The notes below the pieces were generated by a model that saw nothing but the letters and a program-made list of their open reading frames with translations, searched no databases and was not told the DNA's origin. This document shows positions 44,965-52,648 of a DNA stretch of 64,000 nt, one piece after another. Positions within the stretch are counted from its first letter, which is position 1, and each line of letters opens with the position of its first letter. The DNA comes from Pseudomonas crudilactis (GTDB taxonomy: Bacteria > Pseudomonadota > Gammaproteobacteria > Pseudomonadales > Pseudomonadaceae). Location of the stretch: assembly GCF_013433315.1 (NCBI RefSeq), contig NZ_WXVV01000017.1, positions 1-64,000 on the forward strand, given 5' to 3'. The translations under genes and the position numbers were made by a program.

Positions 44965-45822
44965 ATGAGCCGCGCCCCAGACACATGGATTCTGACCGCC
45001 GACTGCCCCAGCGTCCTCGGCACCGTGGACGCGGTGACGCGTTTTCTGTTCGAGCAGGGCTGCTACGTCACCGAGCACCACTCGTTCGATGACCGTCTCT
45101 CCGGGCGTTTCTTCATTCGCGTGGAATTCCGCCAGCCCGACGGTTTCGACGAACAATCCTTCCGCGCAGGCTTAGCCGAACGCGGTCAGGCCTTCGGCAT
45201 GATCTTCGAGCTGACCGCGCCGAACTACCGGCCAAAAGTGGTGATCATGGTTTCCAAGGCCGATCACTGCCTCAACGATCTGCTCTACCGCCAGCGCATC
45301 GGCCAGTTGTCGATGGACGTCGCGGCGGTAGTCTCCAATCACCCGGATTTGAAACCGCTGGCCGACTGGCACCAGATTCCCTACTACCATTTCCCCCTCG
45401 ACCCCAACGACAAGCCGTCGCAGGAGCGTCAGGTGTGGCAGGTGATCGAAGAGTCCGGCGCCGAACTGGTGATCCTCGCCCGCTACATGCAGGTACTGTC
45501 ACCGGAGCTGTGCCGCAAGCTCGATGGCAAGGCGATCAACATTCATCACTCGCTGTTGCCGGGTTTCAAGGGCGCCAAGCCGTATCACCAGGCGTACAAC
45601 AAGGGTGTGAAACTGGTGGGCGCGACGGCGCATTACATCAATAACGATCTGGATGAAGGGCCGATCATTGCTCAAGGCGTCGAGGCGGTGGATCACAGTC
45701 ATTACCCCGAGGATCTGATTGCCAAGGGGCGCGATATTGAAGGCCTGACTCTGGCGCGGGCGGTTGGGTATCACATTGAGCGGAGGGTGTTTCTCAACGC
45801 CAATCGCACGGTCGTTCTTTAG
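44965..45822 (+). CDS. purU: Formyltetrahydrofolate deformylase PurU
   Basis: A 285-aa hydrolase that releases formate from 10-formyl-tetrahydrofolate. An N-terminal ACT domain (to about residue 80) precedes the formyltransferase fold with INIHHSLLPGFKGAKPYHQA and the Asp in NNDLDEGPI. It recycles folate C1 made by SoxA/G and GlyA and lies next to fdhA, which covers free formaldehyde. Confidence 0.94.
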   Translation: MSRAPDTWILTADCPSVLGTVDAVTRFLFEQGCYVTEHHSFDDRLSGRFFIRVEFRQPDGFDEQSFRAGLAERGQAFGMIFELTAPNYRPKVVIMVSKADHCLNDLLYRQRIGQLSMDVAAVVSNHPDLKPLADWHQIPYYHFPLDPNDKPSQERQVWQVIEESGAELVILARYMQVLSPELCRKLDGKAINIHHSLLPGFKGAKPYHQAYNKGVKLVGATAHYINNDLDEGPIIAQGVEAVDHSHYPEDLIAKGRDIEGLTLARAVGYHIERRVFLNANRTVVL

Positions 45823-45827
45823 ATAGC

Positions 45828-45895
45828 TATCGCGAGCAGGCTCACTCCTACAAGGGGTACGCATTCCAGTGTAGGAGTGAGCCTGCTCGCGATAG
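45828..45895. repeat. REP doublet between purU and fdhA
   Basis: ATCGCGAGCAGGCTCACTCC and its complement, with a short spacer. Confidence 0.85.
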
Positions 45896-45997
45896 GGCCA
45901 TAACTGACAACGCAAAACCAACAAGCACTACCCGAGCACTCAACGCGCTGCCTGCCTGGGCATCGCGGTTCCATAAAAACAACAGCGAGGTGAAAGC

Positions 45998-47197
45998 ATG
46001 TCTGGCAATCGTGGTGTGGTGTATCTCGGCGCTGGCAAGGTCGAAGTACAGAAAATCGACTATCCGAAAATGCAGGACCCGCGCGGTCGCAAGATCGAGC
46101 ACGGGGTCATTCTCAAAGTGGTTTCCACCAATATCTGCGGCTCCGACCAACACATGGTGCGCGGCCGTACCACGGCGCAGACCGGTCTGGTCCTGGGCCA
46201 CGAGATCACCGGCGAGGTGATCGAAAAAGGCTCCGACGTCGAAAACCTGAAAATCGGCGACCTGGTCTCCGTACCGTTCAACGTGGCTTGCGGGCGCTGC
46301 CGTTCCTGCAAGGAGCAACACACCGGCGTCTGCCTGACCGTCAACCCGGCCCGTGCCGGTGGCGCTTACGGCTACGTCGACATGGGCGACTGGACCGGTG
46401 GTCAAGCCGAGTACGTGCTGGTGCCGTACGCCGACTTCAACCTGCTGAAACTGCCGGATCGCGACAAGGCCATGGAGAAAATCCGCGACCTGACCTGCCT
46501 CTCCGACATCCTCCCGACCGGTTACCACGGTGCGGTCACGGCGGGCGTTGGCCCGGGCAGTACCGTGTACATTGCCGGCGCCGGTCCGGTCGGTCTGGCC
46601 GCCGCTGCCTCTGCGCGTTTGCTCGGTGCGGCGGTGGTGATCGTCGGCGACGTCAACACCATCCGCTTGGCTCACGCCAAATCCCAGGGTTTTGAAATCG
46701 TCGACCTGTCCAAGGACACGCCGCTGCACGAACAGATCGCCGCACTGCTCGGCGAGCCGGAAGTGGATTGCGCGGTGGACTGCGTCGGCTTCGAAGCACG
46801 CGGCCACGGCCACGACGGCGTGAAAGCCGAGGCTCCCGCCACCGTGCTCAACTCACTGATGGGCGTGGTGCGTGTCGCCGGCAAGATCGGTATTCCGGGC
46901 CTGTACGTCACTGAAGATCCGGGCGCCGTGGATGCCGCCGCGAAAATGGGCAGCCTGAGCATTCGCTTCGGTCTGGGCTGGGCCAAGTCGCACAGCTTCC
47001 ACACCGGGCAGACCCCAGTGATGAAGTACAACCGTCAGTTGATGCAGGCGATCATGTGGGATCGCATCAACATCGCCGAAGTGGTGGGCGTGCAAGTGAT
47101 CAGCCTCGATCAGGCACCGGAAGGGTATGGCGAGTTCGATGCGGGCGTGCCGAAGAAGTTTGTGATTGATCCGCATAAGTTGTTCAGTGCGGCGTAA
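45998..47197 (+). CDS. fdhA: Glutathione-independent formaldehyde dehydrogenase
   Basis: NAD-dependent zinc enzyme of 399 aa, near the length of the P. putida enzyme. Catalytic zinc: Cys47 (NICGSDQH) and His68 (GHEIT). Structural zinc: Cys98, Cys101, Cys104 and Cys112. It oxidises formaldehyde freed by GbcAB, DgcAB and SoxBDAG. Its last 36 in-frame bases before codon 392 (47135-47170) are repeated exactly at 47952-47987. An intrinsic terminator follows. Confidence 0.96.
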   Translation: MSGNRGVVYLGAGKVEVQKIDYPKMQDPRGRKIEHGVILKVVSTNICGSDQHMVRGRTTAQTGLVLGHEITGEVIEKGSDVENLKIGDLVSVPFNVACGRCRSCKEQHTGVCLTVNPARAGGAYGYVDMGDWTGGQAEYVLVPYADFNLLKLPDRDKAMEKIRDLTCLSDILPTGYHGAVTAGVGPGSTVYIAGAGPVGLAAAASARLLGAAVVIVGDVNTIRLAHAKSQGFEIVDLSKDTPLHEQIAALLGEPEVDCAVDCVGFEARGHGHDGVKAEAPATVLNSLMGVVRVAGKIGIPGLYVTEDPGAVDAAAKMGSLSIRFGLGWAKSHSFHTGQTPVMKYNRQLMQAIMWDRINIAEVVGVQVISLDQAPEGYGEFDAGVPKKFVIDPHKLFSAA

Positions 47198-47216
47198 CGT
47201 TTAAGCGCAATACAAA

Positions 47217-47244
47217 ACGGCGACCTCAGGGTCGCCGTTTTTTT
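47217..47244. terminator. Terminator after fdhA
   Basis: Stem ACGGCGACC/GGTCGCCGT (9 bp) with loop TCAG, then TTTTTT on the plus strand. The AAAAC run upstream also gives a usable T-run for the converging csp gene. Confidence 0.9.
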
Positions 47245-47253
47245 GTTTATGGT

Positions 47254-47484
47254 TCATTCAGGGCGGACTTGCTCGGCTTGTAGTCCTTTTTGCCCCTTTT
47301 CTTCAACGAAAGAAACTTTTTGCCCTTCTTTTAAGGATTTGAATCCATCGGATTCGATCGCCTTGAAATGGACGAAGAGGTCATCACCGCCACCGTCCGG
47401 TGTAATAAAACCAAAGCCTTTTTCGTCGTTAAACCATTTAACCGTGCCGTTTTTTCTTGGTTTTCCGCTTGATGCTTGTGTCAT
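47254..47484 (-). CDS. Cold-shock domain protein
   Basis: A 76-aa CspA-type protein. RNP1 KGFGFI and RNP2 LFVHF are both present, so it should bind single-stranded RNA or DNA. An N-terminal tail of about ten Gln-, Ser- and Lys-rich residues precedes the domain. AGGAAG before the ATG supports the start. It is downstream of, and on the same strand as, a 61-aa gene with a partial cold-shock domain, inside a segment flanked by an fdhA tail duplication. Confidence 0.93.
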   Translation of the reverse strand: MTQASSGKPRKNGTVKWFNDEKGFGFITPDGGGDDLFVHFKAIESDGFKSLKEGQKVSFVEEKGQKGLQAEQVRPE

Positions 47485-47553
47485 GTCCTTGCTTCCTGTC
47501 TATTTATGAAGAACTTCATTTCACACATGTTGCCGTATTGATTTTCCAGCCTG

Positions 47554-47739
47554 TCAGTCGTCTTCGATTTGAATGTTTACCGCGTAGTTTTTTCCGTTAT
47601 CACCGCGCTTAAGGTCATAAGTAACCTTCTGCCCCGCTTTGATGTGTTTGATGATCGGATCGTCCGGGCTGATGCAAAAGATGATCGGTGGGACATCTGA
47701 TTCGAGCAGTTGATCGAGCGGACTGAGTTGCTTTTCCAT
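47554..47739 (-). CDS. Small protein with half a cold-shock domain
   Basis: A 61-aa acidic protein. Residues 30-61 (IKHIKAGQKVTYDLKRGDNG) match the second half of the neighbouring cold-shock protein (FKSLKEGQKVSFVEEKGQKG), but the RNP1 and RNP2 motifs are missing; LDQLLESDVPPIIFCISPDD takes their place. GGGAG 9 nt before ATG 47739 supports translation. It precedes csp by 69 nt, so they may be co-transcribed. I do not recognise a named family. Confidence 0.75.
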   Translation of the reverse strand: MEKQLSPLDQLLESDVPPIIFCISPDDPIIKHIKAGQKVTYDLKRGDNGKNYAVNIQIEDD

Positions 47740-47826
47740 CACCGTATCTCCCGTTGAATGACCGTTAATTGCACCTCGCTTTCTTCGAACAATTGACACA
47801 CCAGCAGCCTATTCCAGCCCGGATCG

Positions 47827-47858
47827 CTGGACACCTGTCAGATCTGACAGGTGTCCAG
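47827..47858. promoter_or_regulatory. Perfect 32-bp palindrome
   Basis: Arms CTGGACACCTGTCAGA and TCTGACAGGTGTCCAG are exact complements with no spacer, 88 nt upstream of the 61-aa gene start. It is followed by TTCTTTTTG on the plus strand. It could be a repressor operator or a rightward terminator; I cannot tell which. Confidence 0.6.
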
Positions 47859-47951
47859 TTCTTTTTGAAATATTGATTTTCACGACAAGCAATTAACGAT
47901 CTAAAAAAGATCGCCATCGGTTGTTTCGCGGGTTTGAGGTCCTGTGGGAGC

Positions 47952-47987
47952 TTCGATGCGGGCGTGCCGAAGAAGTTTGTGATTGAT
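47952..47987. repeat. 36-bp duplicate of the fdhA 3' end
   Basis: Identical to 47135-47170 within fdhA (36 of 36 bases), starting TTCGATGCGGGCGTGCCGAA. It joins a truncated REP half (CCTGTGGGAGC, 47941-47951) on the left and inverted-repeat element G on the right. The two copies flank the cold-shock segment. Confidence 0.9.
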
Positions 47988-48177
47988 CAAAAGCTACCCT
48001 CACCCCAGCCCTCTCCCCGAGGGAGAGGGGGCCGACCGAGGTGTCTTGCGTCGTATATCGACCTGAAAGATCGAGTCGACTATGGATTCAACGCAAGTCT
48101 TCCACGTCGGCGTATTGCGTCAATATCCCTCGGTCAGTCCCCTCTCCCTCTGGGAGAGGGCTAGGGTGAGGGGCTTT
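47984..48177. repeat. 160-185 bp inverted-repeat element, copy G
   Basis: Left end CCCTCACCCCAGCCCTCTCC, right end GAGAGGGCTAGGGTGAGGGG, centre with TCCACGTCGGCGTATTG. It lies between the fdhA tail copy and the anti-sigma factor stop. Confidence 0.87.
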
Positions 48178-48180
48178 GCT

Positions 48181-48855
48181 TTACAGGCCCGCCAAGGCCC
48201 CTTGGTACAACACCGGTCCAGTCGGCTGCCCGGTCGGCGAACCACCTTTAGGCTCAAGACTTACTGCCAGCGCAATCGGTTTACCGATCAACGCTTTCTG
48301 CACCTCGTTCAGCTCAACCTTGCCTTTGCCCCCCGCCGGAATCACCCCCAGCGAGATCGGTTTTCCATCAGCCGGAATCGCCCACAGTTCAAGGCTGCGA
48401 TCCGCATCAACCGCCGCCAGCGTCAGCGGCTCGACCTGCAGATAATCCGCATGCGCTTCGACCTTCAGCGCCGGTTGCGCATCGGCGGTCAGCAGGGTGG
48501 CGCGGTAGCGGGCGTCGTCGCGGTTGTACAGCGAGCCGAGGAAGACCAGCAACACGATCGAACACAGCGCAGCGGTAACCCGTAGCCAGTTCCAGAACGG
48601 CCGCTTCTCGGGCACATGCAGCACTTGCGGTTCGATCCGCGCGGTAATGCCTTGCCACACTCGGTCGGGCACGGGATGTTCCGGCAGCGCTTCGGTGAGA
48701 GAGGCGAGGCTTTCCTGCCATTGCGCCAGTTCAGCTCGCAACACAGCGTCGTCCAGCAGCAATTGTTCAAACCGCCGCCGCGCAGGCGCAGCCATCAACC
48801 CGATCGCGTAATCGGCAGCTAGGGCGCGGCGTAGGGCTGGGGTCTGGTAGTTCAT
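48181..48855 (-). CDS. RskA-type anti-sigma factor
   Basis: A 224-aa single-pass membrane protein. The N-terminal cytoplasmic zone (1-85) has AADYAIGLMAAPARRRFEQL, a membrane segment spans about 90-109 (WLRVTAALCSIVLLVFLGSL), and the periplasmic RskA domain has LELWAIPADGKPISLGVIP. It overlaps the ECF sigma gene by 4 nt (ATGA), so the pair is co-translated and it should hold the sigma factor inactive. No zinc HxxxCxxC motif is visible. Confidence 0.9.
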   Translation of the reverse strand: MNYQTPALRRALAADYAIGLMAAPARRRFEQLLLDDAVLRAELAQWQESLASLTEALPEHPVPDRVWQGITARIEPQVLHVPEKRPFWNWLRVTAALCSIVLLVFLGSLYNRDDARYRATLLTADAQPALKVEAHADYLQVEPLTLAAVDADRSLELWAIPADGKPISLGVIPAGGKGKVELNEVQKALIGKPIALAVSLEPKGGSPTGQPTGPVLYQGALAGL

Positions 48856-49487
48856 GATTCAAGGCACCGACGCAGACGTTCCAGGCCACGGCGAATCCAC
48901 GACTTCACCGTGCCCAGCGGCGTGGCCAGGTGTTCGGCCAGTTCCGTGCATGACAATCCCTGAAAGTAGGCCACGGTGATCGATTGGCGCTGCATGCTTT
49001 CAAGGGTGTCCAGACAGCGGTTCAACGTCTGAGCCTCGCGGGCGCTGTTCAACTGATCATGCGCTGAAGGACTCTCGTCCGGCAGGGCGTCCTGTTCGAG
49101 ATCAGTCAGCGGCCGGTCACGGTGTTTGCGCAATTGATCGATGGCCTGATTGCGAGTGATGTTGATCATCCACGTCAACGGCGCCGACAGGTGCGCTTCG
49201 TAGCGCGAGGCGTTGTTCCAGATGCGCACGAAGCTTTCCTGCAGCACTTCCTCGGCCAGATCGGTGCGGCCCATAAAACGCAGGGCCACGCCGTGCAGAC
49301 GCGGGCCGACGCTGCGGTACAGCGTTTCGAAGGCGCGACGATCACCCAGTGCACACTGGGCCAGCAGCTGTCGCAGCTGATCGGTGTCGGCGATGGAAAT
49401 GACGACTCTCCAGGCAAAGGTCGAGCGACGAGGGCTGGGCTCGGACTGTTCACAGGCTAGTTCAGCGACAGCGGTTGTGCCATTCAT
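48852..49487 (-). CDS. ECF sigma factor (SigK-like)
   Basis: RNA polymerase sigma factor of the ECF type, 211 aa from ATG 49487. Region 2 includes AFETLYRSVGPRLHGVALRF and QESFVRIWNNASRYE; region 4 includes GLSCTELAEHLATPLGTVKS. The conserved part starts only about 35 residues in, and a Shine-Dalgarno-like GGAG lies just before VVISIADTD with no standard start codon, so the real start may be later (near 49400). It is co-transcribed with its anti-sigma factor. Confidence 0.9.
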   Translation of the reverse strand: MNGTTAVAELACEQSEPSPRRSTFAWRVVISIADTDQLRQLLAQCALGDRRAFETLYRSVGPRLHGVALRFMGRTDLAEEVLQESFVRIWNNASRYEAHLSAPLTWMINITRNQAIDQLRKHRDRPLTDLEQDALPDESPSAHDQLNSAREAQTLNRCLDTLESMQRQSITVAYFQGLSCTELAEHLATPLGTVKSWIRRGLERLRRCLES

Positions 49488-49637
49488 CGCGAGGGTGTCC
49501 GGGATTTCACGTTTTATATACGCAGGCCGGATGAATATGGATGCGCCGCGCCGGAACATGCCGGCGGATACCCGGTCAAACCGGCAGTTTCACTGCCCGT
49601 TCAACGGGTGGTTTTCACAGCGCAAGAGGATGTCTGA

Positions 49638-50195
49638 ATGAAGATTTCACGCGGTATTGCCTTGGCTTCACTGATGACCCTTGCGGCCAGCCCGGTGTTC
49701 GCCGGTTTCAGTCTGGACGACGTGACCAAGGCGGCTTCGAGCATGCAGGGTGGCAACGCTGCCACCGCCGCCGCACCGACCTCGGAAACCGCCGGTCTGC
49801 TGCAAGCCGTCACTGGCCTGGGCGTTACCCCGCAGCAAGCCGTCGGCGGCACCAGTGCGATGCTGGGCCTGGCAAAGAACCAATTGAGCAGCACCGATTA
49901 TTCGCAGTTGGCCAAAGAGGTGCCGGGCATCGACAAGCTGTCGGGCGGTAGCGGCAATCTGGCGGCGTTGAGCGGGTTGCTCGGTCAGTCCGGTAAATCA
50001 GCCGGTCTGGAAAATGCGCTGGGCAACGTCAAGGACACCAATGACCTGAACAATGCCTTTGGTGCCTTGGGCATGGACAGCGGCATGGTCGGCCAGTTTG
50101 CCCCGGTGCTGCTCAAGTATCTGGGTGATCAGGGCGTTGGCGGCCCGCTGCTGCAAAGCCTGGGCAGCATCTGGGGCGCTGGCACCGGTAGCTGA
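49638..50195 (+). CDS. DUF2780 secreted protein
   Basis: A 185-aa protein with a signal peptide (MKISRGIALASLMTLAASPV then FA-GFS). The rest is Gly-, Ala-, Ser- and Leu-rich DUF2780 sequence. It has no cysteine. It is divergent from the ECF sigma factor gene and could belong to its regulon. Function unknown. Confidence 0.87.
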   Translation: MKISRGIALASLMTLAASPVFAGFSLDDVTKAASSMQGGNAATAAAPTSETAGLLQAVTGLGVTPQQAVGGTSAMLGLAKNQLSSTDYSQLAKEVPGIDKLSGGSGNLAALSGLLGQSGKSAGLENALGNVKDTNDLNNAFGALGMDSGMVGQFAPVLLKYLGDQGVGGPLLQSLGSIWGAGTGS

Positions 50196-50196
50196 T

Positions 50197-51084
50197 TCAG
50201 CGGCGCTCGCTGCGCAGTTCGGCGATGCGCTGATCCTTCTCGTTCCAGAGCTGGTTGACCCAGCTCTGGACCGTCTGGCGAAACGCCGGATCATTCTCGT
50301 AATCGCCCTGCCACAACGCCGGGTCGAGGTCGCGGGTCTTGATATCAACGATCACGCGCGGCACGTTGCCGCTGATCAAATCCCAGAAACCCGGGATTTT
50401 CGCCTGTGGATAAACCACCGTCACATCGAGAATCGCATCCAGTTGTTCACCCATCGCCGCCAACACGAACGCTACGCCGCCAGCCTTGGGCTTGAGCAAG
50501 TGGTTGAACGGTGATTGCTGCTGCGCGCTTTTCGCAGCGGTGTAGCGCGTACCTTCCAGATAATTGACCACGGTCACTGGCTGACGCTTGAACAGCTCGC
50601 AGGCCTGCTTGGTGATTTCCAGATCCTTGCCGGCCAGCTCCGGGTGCTTCGCCAGGAATGCCTTGGTGTAGCGCTTCATGAACGGGTAATCCAGCGCCCA
50701 CCACGCCAGCCCCAGAAACGGTACCCAGATCAGTTCTTTCTTGAGGAAGAATTTGAAGAACGGCGTGCGCCGGTTCAGCGTCTGGATCAGCGCCGGAATG
50801 TCGACCCACGACTGATGGTTGCTGACCACCAGATACGAGGTGTCGCCGCGTAAATCTTCGCCGCCGCGAATGTCCCATTGGGTGGGGATGCACAGGCGGA
50901 AAATCAGCTTGTCGATCTCGGCCCAGGTCTCGGCGATCCACATTACCGCGCCCGACGCGTAATCGCGCCAGCGGCCCGGCGCGACCAGTTTGAGCAGGGC
51001 GAAGACCAGCAACGGCCCGATCAGGATCAGGGTGTTGAGCAACAGCAGCAGGGTGACGAAACAGCCGGTGAGCAGGCGGCGCAT
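50197..51084 (-). CDS. Lysophospholipid-type acyltransferase (YihG-like)
   Basis: A 295-aa inner-membrane acyltransferase of the PlsC superfamily. An N-terminal membrane helix (about 4-30) precedes the HX4D motif His90 to Asp95 (NHQSWVD) and the motif EGTRYT near residue 170. It resembles E. coli YihG. I start at MRRLLTGCF; the longer frame reads through REP DNA. It converges with the DUF2780 gene, ending 1 nt after that stop codon. An isolated DnaA-box nonamer lies inside at 50405. Confidence 0.9.
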   Translation of the reverse strand: MRRLLTGCFVTLLLLLNTLILIGPLLVFALLKLVAPGRWRDYASGAVMWIAETWAEIDKLIFRLCIPTQWDIRGGEDLRGDTSYLVVSNHQSWVDIPALIQTLNRRTPFFKFFLKKELIWVPFLGLAWWALDYPFMKRYTKAFLAKHPELAGKDLEITKQACELFKRQPVTVVNYLEGTRYTAAKSAQQQSPFNHLLKPKAGGVAFVLAAMGEQLDAILDVTVVYPQAKIPGFWDLISGNVPRVIVDIKTRDLDPALWQGDYENDPAFRQTVQSWVNQLWNEKDQRIAELRSERR

Positions 51085-51216
51085 AAGCAACTCTTTGCAA
51101 ACGGATGGGCGCGTCATGATAAGCAGCTTCGCGCGGCAGGCCAAATCGCTGGTGACGAATGTTTCACTTTTGGCTGGGTATGCTTTGCTCAAGCGCTGTG
51201 TTGAATGTGCTGGCCT

Positions 51217-51309
51217 CTTCGCGAGCAGGCTCGCTCCCACTCTGGATTCAGGTGCATTAAAAATGTGTGCTCAGTACAAAACCCTGTTGGAGCGAGCCTG
51301 CTCGCGAAA
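51217..51309. repeat. REP doublet between acyltransferase and zinc-protease-like gene
   Basis: TTCGCGAGCAGGCTCGCTCC and its complement with one change, about 50 nt apart. Confidence 0.83.
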
Positions 51310-51390
51310 GCAATTTCAAGGCGAACGAATGAATCAATGGGTGTCTAAAATCCCAGTCTGCCGCCCTCATTTTCCAAGGAAGCCCCTTAC

Positions 51391-51894
51391 GTGAAATCCC
51401 TCCTTGCACTGTTTGCCCTCGTCGCCCTGCCGGTCATGGCCGCCGAGCCGACCCTGTACGGGCGCTACGAATACATCGCGCTGCCGGAAATCGGCGGTGA
51501 AGTGCTCAAGGCCAAGATGGACACCGGCGCACTGACCGCCTCGCTGTCGGCCAAAGACATCGAGACCTTCACCCGTGATGGCGACGAATGGGTGCGGTTC
51601 CGCCTCGGCACCAAGGACGCCAGCAACAAGGTCTACGAACACAAGGTCGCGCGCATCAGCAAGATCAAGAGCCGTTCGGATGAAGAAGACGAGGGCGAAA
51701 GCACCGAAGTCGCCAAGCGCCCGGTGGTCGATCTGGAGCTGTGCCTGGGTAACGTCAAGCGTACCGTTGAGGTCAACCTGACCGACCGCAGCAACTTCAA
51801 TTACCCGTTGCTGATCGGTGCCAAAGCCTTGCGTGAATTCGGCGCGGCAGTGAACCCGGCGCGGCGCTTCACGGCTGACAAGCCGGACTGCTGA
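51391..51894 (+). CDS. Retropepsin-like (RimK-linked zinc protease) family protein
   Basis: A 167-aa protein of PF05618, called ATP-dependent zinc protease but with the aspartyl-protease-like motif KMDTGALTASL (Asp44). A signal peptide (MKSLLALFALVALPVMA) places it in the periplasm. It starts at GTG 51391, with AAGGA upstream. An acidic insert SDEEDEGESTE is present. Proteolytic activity is unproven. Confidence 0.82.
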   Translation: MKSLLALFALVALPVMAAEPTLYGRYEYIALPEIGGEVLKAKMDTGALTASLSAKDIETFTRDGDEWVRFRLGTKDASNKVYEHKVARISKIKSRSDEEDEGESTEVAKRPVVDLELCLGNVKRTVEVNLTDRSNFNYPLLIGAKALREFGAAVNPARRFTADKPDC

Positions 51895-51967
51895 GCCAAG
51901 TGGTCTCATTGACGTAACGTCAGGCTTGGGGCACCGTTCGCGCACTTAACCTATGGGCTCGGACGCC

Positions 51968-52648
51968 ATGCCTCATATCCTGATTGTCGAAGACGAAGCG
52001 GCGATTGCCGACACGCTGATTTTTGCCTTGCAGGGCGAGGGCTTCACTACCACGTGGCTGAGCCTCGGCGCGGCGGCGCTGGAGCATCAGCGACAAACGC
52101 CGGCCGATCTGATCATCCTCGACATCGGCCTGCCGGACATCAGCGGTTTCGAGACCTGCAAGCAGTTGCGGCGCTTCAGCGAAGTCCCGGTGCTGTTCCT
52201 CAGCGCCCGCGATGCCGAGATTGATCGCGTGGTGGGTCTGGAAATTGGCGCTGACGACTATGTGGTCAAGCCGTTCAGTCCTCGAGAGGTGGCGGCGCGG
52301 GTCAAGGCCATCCTCAAGCGCATGGCGCCGCGTCCTGCGATTGAAGCCAGTTCAGCGCTGTTTCGTATCGATCCGGAGCGGATTCAAATCATTTATCGCG
52401 GCCAGACGTTGACCCTGACCCGTCACGAATTCCGTCTGCTGCAATGCCTGCTCGAACAACCCGAGCGAGTGTTCAGTCGTGAGCAATTGCTTGATGCCCT
52501 CGGCGTAGCGGCCGACGCCGGTTATGAACGCAGCATCGACAGCCATATCAAAAGCGTGCGCGCCAAATTGCGTCTGGTCCGCGCCGACGCCGAGCCGATC
52601 CAGACCCATCGCGGCCTCGGTTACAGCTACAGCCCGGGGCACAGCTGA
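51968..52648 (+). CDS. creB: Response regulator CreB
   Basis: A 226-aa OmpR-type regulator. Receiver: VEDE at 7-10, phosphoryl Asp52 (LDIGLP), Lys in YVVKPFSPRE. The winged-helix DNA-binding domain follows from about residue 130. CreBC (BlrAB) responds to cell-wall stress in pseudomonads and controls creD. Its stop shares a base with the creC ATG. Confidence 0.94.
   Translation: MPHILIVEDEAAIADTLIFALQGEGFTTTWLSLGAAALEHQRQTPADLIILDIGLPDISGFETCKQLRRFSEVPVLFLSARDAEIDRVVGLEIGADDYVVKPFSPREVAARVKAILKRMAPRPAIEASSALFRIDPERIQIIYRGQTLTLTRHEFRLLQCLLEQPERVFSREQLLDALGVAADAGYERSIDSHIKSVRAKLRLVRADAEPIQTHRGLGYSYSPGHS

Noticed and set aside
50405..50413. Single DnaA-box nonamer in the acyltransferase gene
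   Set aside because: One isolated match is near chance level; not part of the cluster.
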